NCBI GenBank assembly: GCA_021373135.1
Contig: JAJFTH010000009.1
Coordinates: 28,718-92,717, forward strand
DNA: 64,000 nt
Origin: Bacteroidales bacterium
GTDB taxonomy: Bacteria; Bacteroidota; Bacteroidia; Bacteroidales; UBA1402
Reading direction: 5' to 3'
Each line of letters starts with the position of its first letter. Positions within the stretch are counted from its first letter, which is position 1. Made by a program: the position numbers and the translations under genes. Shown here piece after piece: positions 28,598 through 37,250 of this stretch. Under the pieces are notes generated by a model, which saw only the letters and a list, made by a program, of their open reading frames with translations, ran no database searches and was not told where the DNA came from.

Positions 28598-29980
28598 TTA
28601 TTTGAATATCAGCCTATACAAATCATTTCCGTTGGCATAGATCAACAAGGCAAACAACAGAAACATACCAACCATTTGTGCATATTCCATAAACTTGTCA
28701 CTGGGCTTGCGCCTTGCAATGATTTCATAGAAAAGGAACATGATGTGACCACCATCCAAGGCAGGAATAGGCAATATATTCATGAATGCCAGAATGATGG
28801 ACAGGAAAGCGGTGGTTTCCCAAAAATTTCTCCAATCCCATTCAGGTGGGAACAGACTTCCGATGGCTCCAAATCCACCCAAACTCTTGGCCCCTTCCTT
28901 GGTAAAGGCATATTTCATGTCACTGGCATAACCTGTCAATTTTCCAATGCCTTTATCGATACCGGCAGGAATGGATGCCAACAGGGAAAATTCCACCTTT
29001 TGCATGGAATAGATTTCATTGATCGGCTTGATGTAAAAACCCAATTTTCCGTCCTCGCCAAGGGTTACATCGGTCGTTTTCGCTATCCCGTTCCTGTAGT
29101 ATGTCAATTGAATCTTGCGATTCTTGTTTTTCACCAAAGTCTCAGAGAAATCGGAGAATGAAGCCAATGTTTTTCCATTGATGGCTGTCAGACTATCTCC
29201 GGGAAATAGACCGGCTTGATCACAAACAGAACCCTTTTGAACATCTTTGATGACAGTCGGGAAACGATAACCTGCAAATCCTTGCTTCCCTGCCATGATT
29301 CTTTGCATCAAATCATCCGGAATCTTTACGGTCTGTTCCTGGTTGTCACGAATGACCGTCACCACAGAAGCATCTGCAATCTGACGCAAGGCCACGTCAT
29401 TGAACCTTTCTAATTTAACACCATCTGCAGAAACGAATCTATCTCCATCCACAAAGCCGATTTCATGTCCGGCCGGCGAAAAGTCGAAACCCATTTCTAC
29501 ATTCTCAATCGGCAGATATTCATCTCCCCAAACATTGAGTACCGCCGAATAAATAAACAATGCCAGAATGAAATTGAACAGGACACCTGCCACCATGATC
29601 AGCAAACGCTGCCATGCCGGTTTGGTACGAAATTCCCAGGGTTGTTCAGGCTGAGCCATCTGTTCGGTATTCATGGACTCATCAATCATACCGGAAATGG
29701 CACAATAGCCGCCAAGAGGCACCCAACCCAAACCGAATTCAGTTTTATCGGGTTCAGCGGCAAATGCTTCAGGTGCTTTTCTGGAGAACCAGGAGAAACG
29801 AAGTTTTCCATGAATCCTTTTCACTCTGAAAATAGAAAAAAGCGGATTGAAAAACATATAGAATCTTTCAACCCTCACCTTAAAAATACGGGAAAATATG
29901 AAGTGACCAAACTCATGTATGAGCACGAGGATGGACAAGCTAAAGATCAATTCCAACGCACGAATCAAAAATGTTTCCAT
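28598..29980 (-). CDS. rseP: RIP metalloprotease RseP (site-2 protease)
   Basis: A 460-aa inner membrane zinc protease that cuts membrane-bound anti-sigma factors or leftover signal peptides within the bilayer. HEFGH (22-26) lies in the first membrane helix and the third zinc ligand is in LDGGH (408-412). One or two PDZ domains lie between, with VQKGSVCDQAGLFPGDSLTA the clearest. The C-terminal helices end in LIYANGNDLYRLIFK. It is the last gene of the M23-dxr-rseP run, 29 bp behind dxr. The ECF sigma factor at the left edge is the kind of system RseP can serve, but a link is not shown. Confidence 0.94.
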   Translation of the reverse strand: METFLIRALELIFSLSILVLIHEFGHFIFSRIFKVRVERFYMFFNPLFSIFRVKRIHGKLRFSWFSRKAPEAFAAEPDKTEFGLGWVPLGGYCAISGMIDESMNTEQMAQPEQPWEFRTKPAWQRLLIMVAGVLFNFILALFIYSAVLNVWGDEYLPIENVEMGFDFSPAGHEIGFVDGDRFVSADGVKLERFNDVALRQIADASVVTVIRDNQEQTVKIPDDLMQRIMAGKQGFAGYRFPTVIKDVQKGSVCDQAGLFPGDSLTAINGKTLASFSDFSETLVKNKNRKIQLTYYRNGIAKTTDVTLGEDGKLGFYIKPINEIYSMQKVEFSLLASIPAGIDKGIGKLTGYASDMKYAFTKEGAKSLGGFGAIGSLFPPEWDWRNFWETTAFLSIILAFMNILPIPALDGGHIMFLFYEIIARRKPSDKFMEYAQMVGMFLLFALLIYANGNDLYRLIFK

Positions 29981-30009
29981 AAATAATTTTTAATGTAAAT
30001 ATTTCAAAA

Positions 30010-31176
30010 TTAATGTTTTATAAAATCTATTGCAACCTTTCTAGCCTCCGCATCAGACGCTACATAGTCTTCGTAGGTTGGATTTGTCATAAAGCCCGAT
30101 TTTTGCATGGTCTTCTCAATCAGATCCGACATTTCAAGAAATCCGATATGATCATGAAGAAATGCCTCAACGGCAACCTCATTTGCAGCATTCAATACAC
30201 AAGGCATCGTTCCGCCTCGTTCCATCGCGTAATAGGCCAGCGATAAATTCCTGAAACGCTTCAGATCCGGTTTTTCAAATGTCAGTGAAGAATACTGCTC
30301 AAAATCAAGTCTTTGGTAATTGGTTTTCAGTCTTTCCGGATAGCTGAATGCCAACTGGATAGGTAATTTCATGTCGGGCAAACCCATCTGGGCTTTGATG
30401 GAACCATCCTGATACTGCACCATGGAATGAATGATGGACTGGGGATGTATCACCACTTCGATCTGTTCAGGCTTGAGATTGAAAAGCCACTTGGCTTCAA
30501 TCACTTCAAAACCTTTGTTCATCATGGACGCTGAATCTATCGTCACCTTTGCGCCCATATTCCAGTTGGGATGTCTGAGTGCCTGTTTCTTGGTGACTGT
30601 AGCCAAATCTTCGAGTGATGTTGTACGGAAAGGTCCTCCGGAAGCTGTCAGGATCACTTTCTCAACCGGATTATCATATTCCAAACATTGAAAAATGGCC
30701 GAATGTTCGGAATCGACCGGTAATATCGGTGCATGGTGTTTGATTGCCAGAGCATTGATTATTTCACCGGCTACGACCATGGTTTCCTTGTTGGAAAGGG
30801 CAATGGTCTTACCGGCCTTGATGGCTTGAATGGTCGGTTTAAGGCCGGAATAGCCGACCATGGCCGTCAAAACGATATCAATGGGTTCCGACGCTACAAT
30901 TTGGGCAATGGCATCGCTTCCTGCATATACCTTGACGGGCAAGTCCGCCAATGCATCCTTCAGCTTTTCGTAATGTTCCTTGTTGGCAATGATGACTGCT
31001 TCAGGCATAAACTGACGAGCCTGCCTGATCAGTAGATCAACCTGGTTGTTTGCGGTCAGCGCATATATTTCAAAACGATCAGGATGCGCCTGAATCACTT
31101 CAAGTGCCTGAGTACCGATGGAACCGGTTGAACCCAGTATCGCTATCTGCTTCTTTTTCTGATCGTTTTCTTTCAT
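30010..31176 (-). CDS. dxr: 1-deoxy-D-xylulose 5-phosphate reductoisomerase
   Basis: Second enzyme of the MEP pathway: it converts DXP to 2-C-methylerythritol 4-phosphate with NADPH, feeding isoprenoid synthesis (quinone tails, undecaprenyl carrier). It is 388 aa. Visible: the nucleotide-binding GSTGSIGTQALEVI near the N-terminus, ALSNKETMVVAGE, the metal and substrate region PVDSEHSAIFQ, TASGGPF and the flexible-loop segment KQALRHPNWNMGAKVTIDSA. The order between the LytM-like gene and rseP is the usual Bacteroidota one. The start is the ATG before KENDQKKKQIAILGSTGS. Confidence 0.97.
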   Translation of the reverse strand: MKENDQKKKQIAILGSTGSIGTQALEVIQAHPDRFEIYALTANNQVDLLIRQARQFMPEAVIIANKEHYEKLKDALADLPVKVYAGSDAIAQIVASEPIDIVLTAMVGYSGLKPTIQAIKAGKTIALSNKETMVVAGEIINALAIKHHAPILPVDSEHSAIFQCLEYDNPVEKVILTASGGPFRTTSLEDLATVTKKQALRHPNWNMGAKVTIDSASMMNKGFEVIEAKWLFNLKPEQIEVVIHPQSIIHSMVQYQDGSIKAQMGLPDMKLPIQLAFSYPERLKTNYQRLDFEQYSSLTFEKPDLKRFRNLSLAYYAMERGGTMPCVLNAANEVAVEAFLHDHIGFLEMSDLIEKTMQKSGFMTNPTYEDYVASDAEARKVAIDFIKH

Positions 31177-31215
31177 TTATTGGAGATTGTCATCTTTTGT
31201 GCATGACTTTTTTCA

Positions 31216-32088
31216 TCAAAATACAATATAGTCCTGTGGATTGATGGCGACCCCTTTATTCCACAATTCAAAATACAAATGCGGAAAGCCTGCTCTTGCC
31301 GGACTTTTTCCGACAATGCCGATCGCCTCTCCCGCTTTCACTTTATCTCCCTGTTTTTTAAGCAGTTCTGACATATATTTATAGACAGAGATGTAATCAT
31401 TGTTGTGTTGCACCTCTATCACGTAATCATAATCGGTCGTATATCCGGTAAACAGCACCGTTCCATCCAACACGGAGAGAGCAGGTTGCCTGTCGTCAAT
31501 CTGAATATTGACACCGTAATTCCTGAGTTTGGGATTGAAGTTGTTCACAATCTTTCCTTTGATGGGCGGATAAAAGAGCAAGCCTTCCGCCTTGGGCTGT
31601 TCACCCAGGATTGAAAGATTGTATTTTTCCGATTCTTCGTAATTTTCCCTGAACTTCTTTTCTTTGTTCGTCTCTTTCATCAATTCAAGATGCCGGTTTG
31701 CCAAGGTATCCATCGGAATTTCCTTTCCAACCTTTTTCAGGGTATCGGCGGGAATGTCACCAGATATAATATCCTTCAAAACCCCCATATATTGCATTTG
31801 TTTATCCATGGCGTCAGTCAGGGAATCCACACGAGAAGCTTCGTTCACCAGCTGTTTCCTGAGTTTGGGGTCTATATCTTCAGGTAAAAGTGATTTCAAG
31901 GGGGTATGTGACAACAAGAAAAGCGAAAGGAAAAACAAGACGATAAAGACAGAAGCAGCCAGAAATATTCCATCCATCAGAGAAACCCTCAGAGAAAAAA
32001 CATTCTCCAAAGTGCTTTCATTAAAAATCGACAGCTGAAACTTTTTTCGCAGACGATCTATATGTACGCGGATTTTCGTTTTCTTCAT
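31216..32088 (-). CDS. membrane-anchored LytM/M23 peptidase-like protein, zinc site lost
   Basis: A 290-aa protein with a cytoplasmic N-terminus, one membrane helix (about 38-60), a periplasmic coiled-coil stretch (about 75-155) and a C-terminal M23 (LytM) fold. The fold is clear: SVLDGTVLFTGY, GDKVKAGEAIGIVGKS, INPQDYIVF. However the zinc ligands of active enzymes are replaced. The H-x-G-V-D motif reads N190-Y-G-V-N194, and the second His of H-L-H is Tyr (H270-L-Y272). It should not cleave peptidoglycan itself. By analogy to EnvC and NlpD it may activate an amidase or act as a scaffold. The start is the ATG before KKTKIRVHIDRL, not an upstream GTG. Confidence 0.88.
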   Translation of the reverse strand: MKKTKIRVHIDRLRKKFQLSIFNESTLENVFSLRVSLMDGIFLAASVFIVLFFLSLFLLSHTPLKSLLPEDIDPKLRKQLVNEASRVDSLTDAMDKQMQYMGVLKDIISGDIPADTLKKVGKEIPMDTLANRHLELMKETNKEKKFRENYEESEKYNLSILGEQPKAEGLLFYPPIKGKIVNNFNPKLRNYGVNIQIDDRQPALSVLDGTVLFTGYTTDYDYVIEVQHNNDYISVYKYMSELLKKQGDKVKAGEAIGIVGKSPARAGFPHLYFELWNKGVAINPQDYIVF

Positions 32089-32144
32089 GAATAAATAAAT
32101 CACAAAATTAGCAGAAATTCACAGGTATCCGATAGCCTTGGGTC

Positions 32145-32915
32145 TTAAAAAATAATAATATGTCCTGTTTCAGGCTCAAAGCCGAAAGATTCACTATGAA
32201 ATACAGACTGAATGCATTGATTTTTCATCAGTTCTGCCGGTGTGCCCGTCTCCATATGTTTTCCGGGGCTCATGAGCCAAATTTTGTCGGAGAGTTTCAA
32301 GGCCAAATCAATTTCATGGGTAGAAATCAAAATAATTTTCTGCCTGGTACTTGCCAATTTTTTCAAAAGCAACATCATTTCCACCCGATTGGGCAAATCC
32401 AGAAAAGAAGTCGGTTCATCCAAAAGAATAAAAGGCGTATCCTGAGCCAAAGCTTTGGCAATCATCACCCGTTGATGTTCTCCGTCCGAAAGTTCAGTGA
32501 GGAGCCTGTCTGCAAAATTTTCCAAATGCACTGCCGCCATGGATTCTTCCACACGCTGTTCATCTTCTTTGCTGAGTTTTCCGGAAAAAGAGGTATATGG
32601 GTGACGTCCCATTGCAACCATCTGCTTCACTGTAATATATCCCAAACGGACTTGATCCGTAAGCACCAAACCGAATAATTTCGCCCTGTCTGAAAAAGAT
32701 ATCTGATCCAAATCAATGCCTTGAACCTGAATCTTCCCGTCCAGTGGTTTCTGCAAACCACAGAGCGTCCTCAGCAAAGTGGACTTGCCACAACCGTTGG
32801 GACCTATCAGCGACAGCATCTCTCCAACCTCAGCATGAAGGTTCAGGTGATTCTGCACCGGAATCTCCTTTTTCCCGCGTCGGTAGCCTATGGACAAATC
32901 AAAGGTCCGGATCAT
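32145..32915 (-). CDS. ABC transporter ATP-binding protein, FecE/HmuV/BtuD type
   Basis: A 256-aa ATPase of the iron-siderophore/haem/cobalamin importer class. Walker A GPNGCGKSTLLRTLCG, signature LSDGEHQRVMIAKALAQ (D in place of the usual G) and Walker B PFILLDEPTSFLDLPNR are all present. No permease or binding-protein gene is adjacent: it sits 4 bp behind rimM and just before the LytM-like gene, interrupting a run of envelope and ribosome genes. It must pair with a permease encoded elsewhere or serve another partner. The substrate class is inferred from sequence type only. Confidence 0.88.
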   Translation of the reverse strand: MIRTFDLSIGYRRGKKEIPVQNHLNLHAEVGEMLSLIGPNGCGKSTLLRTLCGLQKPLDGKIQVQGIDLDQISFSDRAKLFGLVLTDQVRLGYITVKQMVAMGRHPYTSFSGKLSKEDEQRVEESMAAVHLENFADRLLTELSDGEHQRVMIAKALAQDTPFILLDEPTSFLDLPNRVEMMLLLKKLASTRQKIILISTHEIDLALKLSDKIWLMSPGKHMETGTPAELMKNQCIQSVFHSESFGFEPETGHIIIF

Positions 32916-32919
32916 TTCT

Positions 32920-33447
32920 TCAAAGTTCTATTAATCCTTCCGGCAAATGCACATGCATTTCCCGTTTTTCGGCATTGATTTCGGTAATGAATTCTTCTGC
33001 GACAGGCATCAGGATTTCCCGGCCTTCGTTGGTTATTCTGAACAGTACGTTCAAGGTTGAATCGTCCACCTCTTCCACTTCGCCGAGATAGCCGGCCGTC
33101 TCATCATAAATCTTGAAACCGGCAAAGGTATTCCAATCGTCTTCCCCGGACGGATCCTCGCCACCTTCTTCGGCATATTTAAAGGGATAGTAAACGACCT
33201 TGTTGAAAAGAGCCTTTGCCTGTGCCTCATTTTCAATACCTTCCAGACGGACCAAAGCGGTTTCTTCGGAACGGAAACGGTAGGATTCTACAAAAAAAGG
33301 CACCAAAATACCATCCATTTCAAGTACCCAATATGGAGACTCGGTCCGGTCAAAGATATCGTCGGTGAAACCAAATGAGATTTCCCCGGAAATGCCATGA
33401 GGCTTGTAAAATTTTCCTATGGGAAAAACTTCGGATTTCCTGATCAT
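32920..33447 (-). CDS. rimM: ribosome maturation factor RimM
   Basis: A 175-aa protein that binds ribosomal protein uS19 and helps 30S head assembly. The N-terminal RimM barrel begins VFPIGKFYKPHGISGEISF, and the PRC-like C-terminal barrel contains AGFKIYDETAGYLGEVEEVDDSTLNVLF and GREILMPVAEEFITEIN. Length is normal. It lies 2 bp behind murA and 4 bp ahead of the FecE-type ATPase. Its position after murA is the usual Bacteroidota arrangement rather than the rpsP-rimM-trmD order of other phyla. Confidence 0.93.
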   Translation of the reverse strand: MIRKSEVFPIGKFYKPHGISGEISFGFTDDIFDRTESPYWVLEMDGILVPFFVESYRFRSEETALVRLEGIENEAQAKALFNKVVYYPFKYAEEGGEDPSGEDDWNTFAGFKIYDETAGYLGEVEEVDDSTLNVLFRITNEGREILMPVAEEFITEINAEKREMHVHLPEGLIEL

Positions 33448-33449
33448 GC

Positions 33450-34754
33450 TTAGATACGTCGTATGTGAGCGCCCAATCGATTCAGGCGGCCGTCAATATT
33501 CTGATAACCTCTGTCAATTTGTTCGATACCCTTGATACAACTTTCCCCATCGGCAGACATGGCTGCAATCAGTAGGGCAATACCGGCACGAATATCAGGC
33601 GAAGACATGGAACAGCCACGCAAGACCTGCCTTTTTCCAAGTCCGATGACGGTGGCACGATGCGGATCGCAAAGAATGATCTGAGCACCCATATCAATGA
33701 GTTTGTCCACAAAGAACAAACGGCTTTCGAACATTTTCTGATGAATGAGCACACTACCTATAGCCTGGGTGGCTATCACAAGCATCACACTGAGCAAGTC
33801 CGGTGTCAGGCCCGGCCACGGAGCGTCCGATACGGTCAGGATGGAACCGTCCATGAATGTGTCGATGGTATAGGATTTCTGAGAAGGAATATAAATGTCG
33901 TCACCCCGCCGTTCCATCTGAATACCGAGTCTGCGGAAACTATCGGGAATAATGCCCAACTCATCATAGCCAACTCTTTTGATGGTAATCTCCGAGGCGG
34001 TCATCGCTGCCATTCCTATAAAACTACCCACTTCAATCATATCCGGCAAAATGCGGTGGCGGCAACCTTCCAAACTTTCTACACCTTCGATGGAAAGCAG
34101 GTTGGACCCGATGCCTGAGATTTTCGCGCCCATCCGGTTGAGCATTTTACAGAGTTGCTGGATATAAGGTTCGCAGGCAGCATTGTAAATGGTGGTTTTT
34201 CCTTTTGCCAACACAGAAGCCATCAGGATGTTGGCCGTACCTGTTACAGAAGCCTCATCGAGCAACATGTAACAACCCTTCAGTTGATCGGCTGTGACGG
34301 AATACAAAGAGCGTACCCTGTCATAATCAAATTTTGCCCCAAGTTTCTGGATGCCGATGAAATGCGTATCCAGCCTTCTGCGACCGATCTTGTCACCTCC
34401 CGGCTTGGAAATGACAGCCTGCCCGAATCTGGCGACCAGCGGGCCGACCAACATGACAGAACCTCGCAACGCAGCACTTTTTATCAGGTATTCCTCAGAA
34501 TACAACCGATCCAAATTGATTTCGTCAGCCCGGATACTCCAGGTATTCGATTCCAGAAGTTTGGCTTTCACCCCCAAATCCTGCATCAAACCTATCAGGT
34601 TATTGATATCCAGAATATCAGGAATATTTTCAATAATGACCTCCTGAGGTGTCAACAAGCAGGCGCACAAGACCTGAAGGGCCTCATTCTTCGCTCCCTG
34701 GGCTTCGATTTCACCCTTTAACTTGTAACCGCCATCAATGAGAAAAGAAGCCAT
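33450..34754 (-). CDS. murA: UDP-N-acetylglucosamine 1-carboxyvinyltransferase (Asp-type MurA)
   Basis: First committed step of peptidoglycan synthesis: transfer of enolpyruvate from PEP to UDP-GlcNAc in the cytoplasm. The 434-aa protein has the EPSP-synthase-like fold with K22-N23 near the N-terminus and the family blocks VGPLVARFG, DEASVTGTANI, DAPWPGLTPDLLSVM and SPDIRAGIALLIAAMSA. The loop that normally reads PGGC carries Asp: KPGGD with D121. An Asp here is known to abolish alkylation by fosfomycin while leaving activity, so intrinsic fosfomycin resistance at the target is predicted. It starts 1 bp after the DUF4290 stop. Confidence 0.96.
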   Translation of the reverse strand: MASFLIDGGYKLKGEIEAQGAKNEALQVLCACLLTPQEVIIENIPDILDINNLIGLMQDLGVKAKLLESNTWSIRADEINLDRLYSEEYLIKSAALRGSVMLVGPLVARFGQAVISKPGGDKIGRRRLDTHFIGIQKLGAKFDYDRVRSLYSVTADQLKGCYMLLDEASVTGTANILMASVLAKGKTTIYNAACEPYIQQLCKMLNRMGAKISGIGSNLLSIEGVESLEGCRHRILPDMIEVGSFIGMAAMTASEITIKRVGYDELGIIPDSFRRLGIQMERRGDDIYIPSQKSYTIDTFMDGSILTVSDAPWPGLTPDLLSVMLVIATQAIGSVLIHQKMFESRLFFVDKLIDMGAQIILCDPHRATVIGLGKRQVLRGCSMSSPDIRAGIALLIAAMSADGESCIKGIEQIDRGYQNIDGRLNRLGAHIRRI

Positions 34755-34755
34755 A

Positions 34756-35397
34756 CTATCTTTGATTTTTCCTGTTGATACCTATGTTTTGTCTTTGCAT
34801 CGGCTTGCGTGTCGGGACAATATCGCGGATTTCAACCAAGTGTACGGTCTCTTCGTTCACGTCAATCTTTCCATCGGATAGCGTACGCAAATCGTCAAAG
34901 ATTTTCTGGTCATCCACCGACTCCCTGTTCCAGGTCAAAATGCTTTTTTTCATATGATTGGCCATCAATTGAATCAGCCTGGTCCGTTCAGGACCGTCTT
35001 CCATAGCCACAGCCTTTTCAATCAGGTCTTCAATGGAGCGTCCATAATGTTTGACCTTGATTCTTTGGGGATTGTAAGGTACCTTATCCGGTTTGGAATA
35101 CAGGTTTTCCTTTTTCACAATTTCATAGGGATAGTCTATATCCAGTTTGAAATCAGACATGATGGCCAGGTGATCCCAAAGCTTGTGTTTGAAATCGGGC
35201 ACATCGCGCAAGTGCGGAAATAAATTTCCCATAATGCTGATAATGGTTTGTACGCAGCGTTTGCGTTCTTCCCTGTCCTCGAGGGTCAAGGCATAATCAA
35301 CCATACGTTGGATATTTCTGCCGTATTCAGGCAGTTCCATACGTTTCAACTGAGTGTTGTAATCCAGTTCGTTTACTTCCATAGATTTTCGTTGCAT
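34756..35397 (-). CDS. DUF4290 family protein
   Basis: A 213-aa cytoplasmic, mostly helical protein of the Bacteroidota family DUF4290, function unknown. Characteristic text: LDYNTQLKRMELPEYGRNIQ near the start, then KHKLWDHLAIMSDFKLDIDYPY and HYGRSIEDLIEKAVAMEDGPER. It has two similar halves (YGRNIQRMVDYALTLEDREER and YGRSIEDLIEKAVAMEDGPER), suggesting an internal duplication. It is linked to murA by 1 bp and is probably cotranslated, which hints at a cell-wall or growth role. Confidence 0.88.
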   Translation of the reverse strand: MQRKSMEVNELDYNTQLKRMELPEYGRNIQRMVDYALTLEDREERKRCVQTIISIMGNLFPHLRDVPDFKHKLWDHLAIMSDFKLDIDYPYEIVKKENLYSKPDKVPYNPQRIKVKHYGRSIEDLIEKAVAMEDGPERTRLIQLMANHMKKSILTWNRESVDDQKIFDDLRTLSDGKIDVNEETVHLVEIRDIVPTRKPMQRQNIGINRKNQR

Positions 35398-35443
35398 AAA
35401 GCCATACCAAACTTTTAGTCCTGATTGATTAAAAAAGTATATA

Positions 35444-36145
35444 TTATTTGGTTGGAATAATCTGTTTTTTAGAGATGGTAGCTACAAATTCCTTGAGGTA
35501 AAACGGCTCAAAGTAGGCTACATTTTCAAATTTATTTTCACTGAAAGCCTTTTCTGCTAAGGGCATCATCGCTTCAGCCAAGGGAAACACATTCCTGTCA
35601 AAATGCGCATGGTCTGATTGGATTTTTTTCTGACATTTTTCGGCACCGTCACCTACAAACCAAACCGTATGGTCTTTCAATGCTTCGGTGAAGCTGTTTT
35701 CATCCACAATCAGTGCCTTGTCCTTTTCCATACAAAGACCCTGAGCATCGAACGTGGCCGTATAGACCTCCATCCGCCTGGCATCCAGCATCGGACAGAC
35801 CAAGGCATCTTTTGGAAAACCGGCCTTCCGGATCACCTGATCGGCCAGTAACCTCAGTGTCGGTATGGAGATCAGTCTGACACCTGCTCCGTAACAAACG
35901 CCTTTAGCCATTGAAACGCCAATGCGCAACCCGGTATAAGAACCCGGACCTGAACTGACTGCCACCGCATCAAGTTTGAGCCCTTTTGACTCTGCCACTT
36001 TCAACGCCTCATCCACGAACAATCCGATTTGAACAGCATGTGAAGGTCCGTTCATATCGACTTTTGAAAATAAGATACTTCCGTCCCGGCTCAAAGCCAC
36101 CGAACAAATTTTTGTAGAAGTTTCCAAATGCAGAATCGACGCCAT
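35444..36145 (-). CDS. tsaB: tRNA threonylcarbamoyladenosine biosynthesis protein TsaB
   Basis: A 233-aa ASKHA-fold protein that partners TsaD and TsaE in making t6A37 in ANN-decoding tRNAs. N-terminal ILHLETSTKICSVALSRDG and the SSGPGSYTGLRIGVSMAKGVCYG loop are diagnostic. The residues that make TsaD catalytic are absent, as expected for TsaB. It heads the long minus-strand run (tsaB, DUF4290, murA, rimM and onwards) and is divergent from yicC, with matching promoter boxes between them. Confidence 0.93.
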   Translation of the reverse strand: MASILHLETSTKICSVALSRDGSILFSKVDMNGPSHAVQIGLFVDEALKVAESKGLKLDAVAVSSGPGSYTGLRIGVSMAKGVCYGAGVRLISIPTLRLLADQVIRKAGFPKDALVCPMLDARRMEVYTATFDAQGLCMEKDKALIVDENSFTEALKDHTVWFVGDGAEKCQKKIQSDHAHFDRNVFPLAEAMMPLAEKAFSENKFENVAYFEPFYLKEFVATISKKQIIPTK

Positions 36146-36175
36146 AATAACAAAACTCAGTACCCTTAATTTTTA

Positions 36176-36233
36176 CAAAAGTACAAAATTCGCACCATTT
36201 CAGACTCCGTTTCACTAAATAAAATTACTTTTG
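36176..36233. promoter_or_regulatory. divergent -7 boxes for tsaB and yicC
   Basis: TACTTTTG occurs on the minus strand (36176-36183) facing tsaB and on the plus strand (36226-36233) facing yicC. Both match TAnnTTTG and give short leaders. Confidence 0.55.
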
Positions 36234-36250
36234 CATAAAAACAGGGAATC

Positions 36251-37123
36251 ATGATACAATCAATGACAGGCTTTGGAAAAGCCAACTGTGAAATTGCAGG
36301 AAAAAAAATCACAGTCGAAATCAAATCTTTAAACAGCAAACAGCTGGATTTATCCACCAGAATTCCTAATGCCTACAAGGACAGGGAAATGGAAATCCGC
36401 AACGAAATTCTCAGCCGGCTGGAAAGAGGTAAAGTGGATTTTTCCCTCTATTTTGAAAATACCAACAAAGACAATGCCCCGCAACTAAATTTCGGTATCG
36501 TTGAAAGTTTCTTCAGCCAACTCCATGAAACAGCCGGCAAGCTTGGCATTGCTCCTCCCGCAGACCCATGGCCACTATTTCTACGCCTGCCTGACGCACT
36601 CAAAACAGAAGTACAGGAAGTCGACGAGGAAACTTGGGACATTGTCCGGCCTGCTGTAGACCAAGCCATTGACCAACTCGTCCAATTCAGGATACAGGAA
36701 GGAAAGATGCTCGAATCTGTTTTCACCGAAAAATTGGACCGCATCGAAAGCCTTTTGAAAGACATCGAGGTCTATGAACCCGAACGGGTGGAAAAAATCA
36801 AGGCTCGCATCACTGACGGTTTGGAAAAGATCAAAGGGGTGGACTATGACAAGAACCGTTTCGAACAGGAAATGATTTTCTACATCGAGAAATTAGATAT
36901 CAACGAAGAAAAATCAAGGCTGGCCAACCACTGCAAATATTTCAGGGAAACCATGGCTGAAGCTCACGGACAAGGTAAGAAGCTTGGCTTCATCTGTCAG
37001 GAAATCGGCCGCGAAGTCAATACGATGGGTTCCAAATCGAACCATTCGGAAATGCAGAAGACGGTGGTTTGCATGAAGGATGAGTTGGAGCAGATGAAAG
37101 AGCAAGTTTTAAATGTCCTGTAG
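36251..37123 (+). CDS. yicC: YicC/YloC family endoribonuclease
   Basis: A 290-aa protein of the YicC family, in E. coli and B. subtilis linked to stationary-phase survival and shown to have endoribonuclease activity on RNA. The N-terminus MIQSMTGFGKANCEIAGKK and the C-terminal KKLGFICQEIGREVNTMGSK, followed by N-H-S-E-M-Q, are the family signatures; the acidic and His residues there are the likely catalytic part. It is followed by gmk, a common pairing (yicC-gmk). A 12-codon echo of its own 3' end lies just behind the stop. Confidence 0.93.
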   Translation: MIQSMTGFGKANCEIAGKKITVEIKSLNSKQLDLSTRIPNAYKDREMEIRNEILSRLERGKVDFSLYFENTNKDNAPQLNFGIVESFFSQLHETAGKLGIAPPADPWPLFLRLPDALKTEVQEVDEETWDIVRPAVDQAIDQLVQFRIQEGKMLESVFTEKLDRIESLLKDIEVYEPERVEKIKARITDGLEKIKGVDYDKNRFEQEMIFYIEKLDINEEKSRLANHCKYFRETMAEAHGQGKKLGFICQEIGREVNTMGSKSNHSEMQKTVVCMKDELEQMKEQVLNVL

Positions 37124-37152
37124 ATTAATGGTGCCGAATTCATAAGTGGGCG

Positions 37153-37188
37153 TAGCAGATGAAGGAACAGGTCTTGGACATTTTGTAG
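37153..37188 (+). repeat. remnant duplicate of the yicC 3' end
   Basis: The last codons of yicC read E-QMKEQVLNVL-stop. About 65 bp later TAG-QMKEQVLDIL-stop occurs in a short open stretch. Nine of ten shared codons encode the same or a similar residue, but most differ at the third base. That is the mark of an older duplicate or a foreign yicC copy that once coded protein, not of a fresh tandem error. Confidence 0.5.
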
Positions 37189-37250
37189 ATTGCTAAGTAC
37201 GGAGCGAATCTCCGCATTGCATCCTGCAAATATTGAAGTTTTGATAAACT

